Shown one piece after another: positions 28,157 to 29,426 of a stretch of 29,426 nt of DNA. Position 1 is the first letter of the stretch. Every line of letters starts with the position of its first letter. Both the position numbers and the translations under genes were made by a program. The notes below the pieces were generated by a model. It was not told where the DNA came from. It worked only from the letters and a program-made list of their open reading frames with translations, and did no database searches. The stretch is taken from the NCBI GenBank assembly GCA_964432465.1, contig CAYSNI010000067.1, positions 1 to 29,426 of the forward strand. Direction: 5' to 3'. The stretch is from JAHFLQ01 sp964432465. GTDB lineage: Bacteria > Patescibacteriota > Minisyncoccia > UBA6257 > WO2-44-18.

Positions 28157-28480
28157 TCAATTGCAGGATTCGGAAAGACTATTCAAGCCGATGGCCACGA
28201 GGAGCTGCTCTCTGATCGCCATGATCCGCGGATTGTCGCGCCAGCCGTTAGTGTAGTCGGCCGCGACGACGACGTCATTCGCAAGCTCCCAATCCATTCC
28301 GAGCAGATCCGCAGCATCCATAAATCTACTGGGATGGAAGGTCTTGCTCGTTTCGCGCTCGCAAACTGCCACCAGTACACAGTCGTTCTTTGCGGAACGA
28401 ATGCGACCCGCGGAATCAATGCGCCACTCGTAGATCTGGCTGATCTGCCAGAGTTTGTTCAGGAACCGCTCGAAATCCAT
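28157..28480 (-). CDS. Hypothetical protein
   Basis: I do not recognise this 107-residue soluble protein. It opens with an amphipathic helix (MDFERFLNKLWQI), has strands with RIDSAGRIRSAKND and CVLVAVCE, and ends in a helix; the make-up suggests a small alpha/beta domain. It has a strong Shine-Dalgarno AAGGAGG at 28485-28491 (minus strand), 4 nt before the ATG, and its own promoter, with a terminator at 28115-28149. It lies downstream of another small gene and a secretion-type ATPase on the same strand. Confidence 0.75.
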   Translation of the reverse strand: MDFERFLNKLWQISQIYEWRIDSAGRIRSAKNDCVLVAVCERETSKTFHPSRFMDAADLLGMDWELANDVVVAADYTNGWRDNPRIMAIREQLLVAIGLNSLSESCN

Positions 28481-28532
28481 CTCGCCTCCTTCTTATCCCG
28501 TAAGATCCTGGCTTTCAAAAATTAACACTCCA

Positions 28533-28561
28533 AGTATACCACTTATTCTAGCTATTTGCAA
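28533..28561 (-). promoter_or_regulatory. Promoter of the 107-residue hypothetical gene
   Basis: On the minus strand TTGCAA (28556-28561) and TATACT (28533-28538) are 17 bp apart, with TGG as extended -10. The -35 lies in the last codons of the upstream gene. Start near 28526 gives a 46-nt leader. Confidence 0.75.
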
Positions 28562-28955
28562 GCTCCTGCTTGATCACCGGAGCCACTTCCTCCGCCCAGC
28601 GGGTGATTGCTTTTCGCTCGCCAAGACTACCGGGAGCGCCCCAGGACGTCCTCCAATAGGGCTCAATCCCCTTCTTCGCGAACATTCGGGAAAGAATGTT
28701 TAGCCGGTCAATCAACGCGTCGTGTGCGATTTTTCTTTCGTGATCCGACTCTTCCACATCCGCGGCCTTGAGCACTTCTCCGGCAGCACTCTGCCGATGT
28801 TCCTGAGCCTGGACTTTGTCATAGTACCGCCCGATTGAACGCTTCACGTCACTATAAGCTTCCTTAAGCTCAGCGTCATTCTTGATGCCTGCTTCAATAC
28901 TATCAAGGATCCTAAAAGCTCCAGAGCGCTCCTGCTCCTCCTGCTTTTCCATCAT
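28548..28955 (-). CDS. Hypothetical helical protein
   Basis: I do not recognise this 135-residue protein. It is rich in Glu, Lys, Gln and Ala with few hydrophobic runs and is predicted mostly helical, possibly coiled coil over the first 100 residues. The centre of the C-terminal part has EPYWRTSWGAPGSLGE, likely a turn. The ATG at 28955 (second ATG at 28952) is chosen because GAGGAG at 28959-28964 is a Shine-Dalgarno and a strong promoter starts transcription at about 28975. Earlier codons fall upstream of that start. Confidence 0.7.
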   Translation of the reverse strand: MMEKQEEQERSGAFRILDSIEAGIKNDAELKEAYSDVKRSIGRYYDKVQAQEHRQSAAGEVLKAADVEESDHERKIAHDALIDRLNILSRMFAKKGIEPYWRTSWGAPGSLGERKAITRWAEEVAPVIKQELANS

Positions 28956-28981
28956 TCTCTCCTCAAATAAGGACATACAAT

Positions 28982-29010
28982 ATAATAGCAAGTATTCTGT
29001 ATTTAGTCAA
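28982..29010 (-). promoter_or_regulatory. Promoter of the helical hypothetical gene
   Basis: Minus strand TTGACT (29005-29010) and TATTAT (28982-28987), spacing 17 bp, with TGC as extended -10. It lies in the 60-nt spacer after the ATPase gene; leader about 20 nt. Confidence 0.75.
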
Positions 29011-29015
29011 TTAGA

Positions 29016-29426
29016 CTAGGTGCGCAGGCGTTTTAATATCTCATCCTCTACGCCCTGACGATCACGCCCGTACTGCTGGCGGGACTGCTCTTTAAGCTTG
29101 GCCGCAAGGCCTTCGATAAATCTTGGCGAACGGAGGAGCAGTTTCATCGTGAACGGACGGGAAGTTTGACCGATAATCAACAGCTTAGCGAGCGCGTTCA
29201 GATTATCTATGTTCACCAAATCGTTCTCGTTAAATACGGGCTCAAACTGTTTGACTAAAAACTTGGCATCCTCAGCGCCGACGCGAAATACAATCTGCGA
29301 GCCGACGTTACCGAAGACAGCGTCGCGGATCTTTTCGGTGAGCTGAGCGACGAACTGATGAGCCACTACCAGGTTCAGCCGGTACTTTCGCGCTTCTGAT
29401 AGAATCGTCGCGATCGAATCAGTCGT
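29016..29426 (-). CDS. C-terminal part of a VirD4/HerA-type ATPase (partial)
   Basis: The last 136 residues of a larger protein whose start lies beyond the right edge. The visible part begins DSIATILSEARKYRLNLVVAHQF and continues with GNVGSQIVFRVGAEDA and INGQT-like (IIGQTSRPFTMKLLL), words found in the ATPases of type IV secretion/conjugation systems and HerA-like DUF87 proteins of Patescibacteria. The segment before AHQF is the strand that follows Walker B; Walker A is outside the window. Such ATPases pump DNA or power pili (type IV secretion-like systems). Family fairly sure, role uncertain. Confidence 0.75.
   Translation of the reverse strand, partial: TTDSIATILSEARKYRLNLVVAHQFVAQLTEKIRDAVFGNVGSQIVFRVGAEDAKFLVKQFEPVFNENDLVNIDNLNALAKLLIIGQTSRPFTMKLLLRSPRFIEGLAAKLKEQSRQQYGRDRQGVEDEILKRLRT

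Noticed and set aside
28641..28652. CCAGGACGTCCT resembling part of the inverted-repeat core
   Set aside because: Only about ten bases match and they lie in a coding region; most likely chance.
1..29426. tRNA, rRNA or CRISPR arrays
   Set aside because: I found no cloverleaf, rRNA-like sequence or spaced direct repeats by eye; a covariance-model search would be decisive.

Overview
The window reads as a chromosome segment of a Patescibacteria (Candidate Phyla Radiation) bacterium, probably of the Parcubacteria branch. The basis is the condensed str/S10/spc ribosomal gene array in which L30 (rpmD) is absent between rpsE and rplO, a short zinc-type S14, a shortened L3, an EF-Tu whose switch I lacks the usual RGITI, small spacers, and a HerA/VirD4-type ATPase of a kind common in this group. 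The lineage is inference; no rRNA gene lies in the window and I saw no tRNA, CRISPR array or transposase.

Layout. 1-8179: mixed accessory and housekeeping genes on the plus strand: the tail of a membrane protein, a DEAD-box RNA helicase, a short RlmN/Cfr-like radical SAM protein, a membrane-anchored sensor-like protein, an RRM RNA-binding protein, a gene-less 0.4 kb stretch, three poorly known soluble proteins (DUF7768-like, YunG-like plus deaminase-like, hypothetical), an M50 protease and a ceramidase-like lipoprotein. 8200-11386: rpsL-rpsG-fusA. 11391-12973: a two-gene insert bounded by ~80 bp inverted repeats that separates fusA from tuf. 13075-14627: tuf-rpsJ, closed by a strong terminator. 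14676-24381: a new promoter and then rplC-rplD-rplW-rplB-rpsS-rplV-rpsC-rplP-rpmC-rpsQ-rplN-rplX-rplE-rpsN-rpsH-rplF-rplR-rpsE-rplO-secY, packed with 0-20 nt spacers. 24391-25851: adk-map. 25967-28121: murC and a PD-(D/E)XK nuclease. 28157-29426: three minus-strand genes (two hypotheticals and the C-terminal end of a type IV secretion/HerA-like ATPase).

Expression signals are unusually readable. Nearly every isolated gene has a recognisable -10 hexamer, and genes fall in two classes. Housekeeping genes (helicase, M50 protease, adk, murC, nuclease) have the -10 only 7-13 nt before the ATG, which predicts leaderless or near-leaderless mRNA, and the ribosomal genes have no Shine-Dalgarno sequence. 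Nine accessory genes instead have a strong Shine-Dalgarno; seven of these have a readable promoter giving a leader of about 20-46 nt, in several cases with the promoter fused to the preceding terminator hairpin.

The most interesting structures are the inverted-repeat-bounded two-gene insert inside the translation operon, heptamer (7-nt period) tandem repeats placed directly before rpsG, fusA and the nuclease and also inside murC, and a palindromic element inserted in frame in the N-terminal domain of murC. Together these suggest a small genome still being reshaped by small repeat elements.
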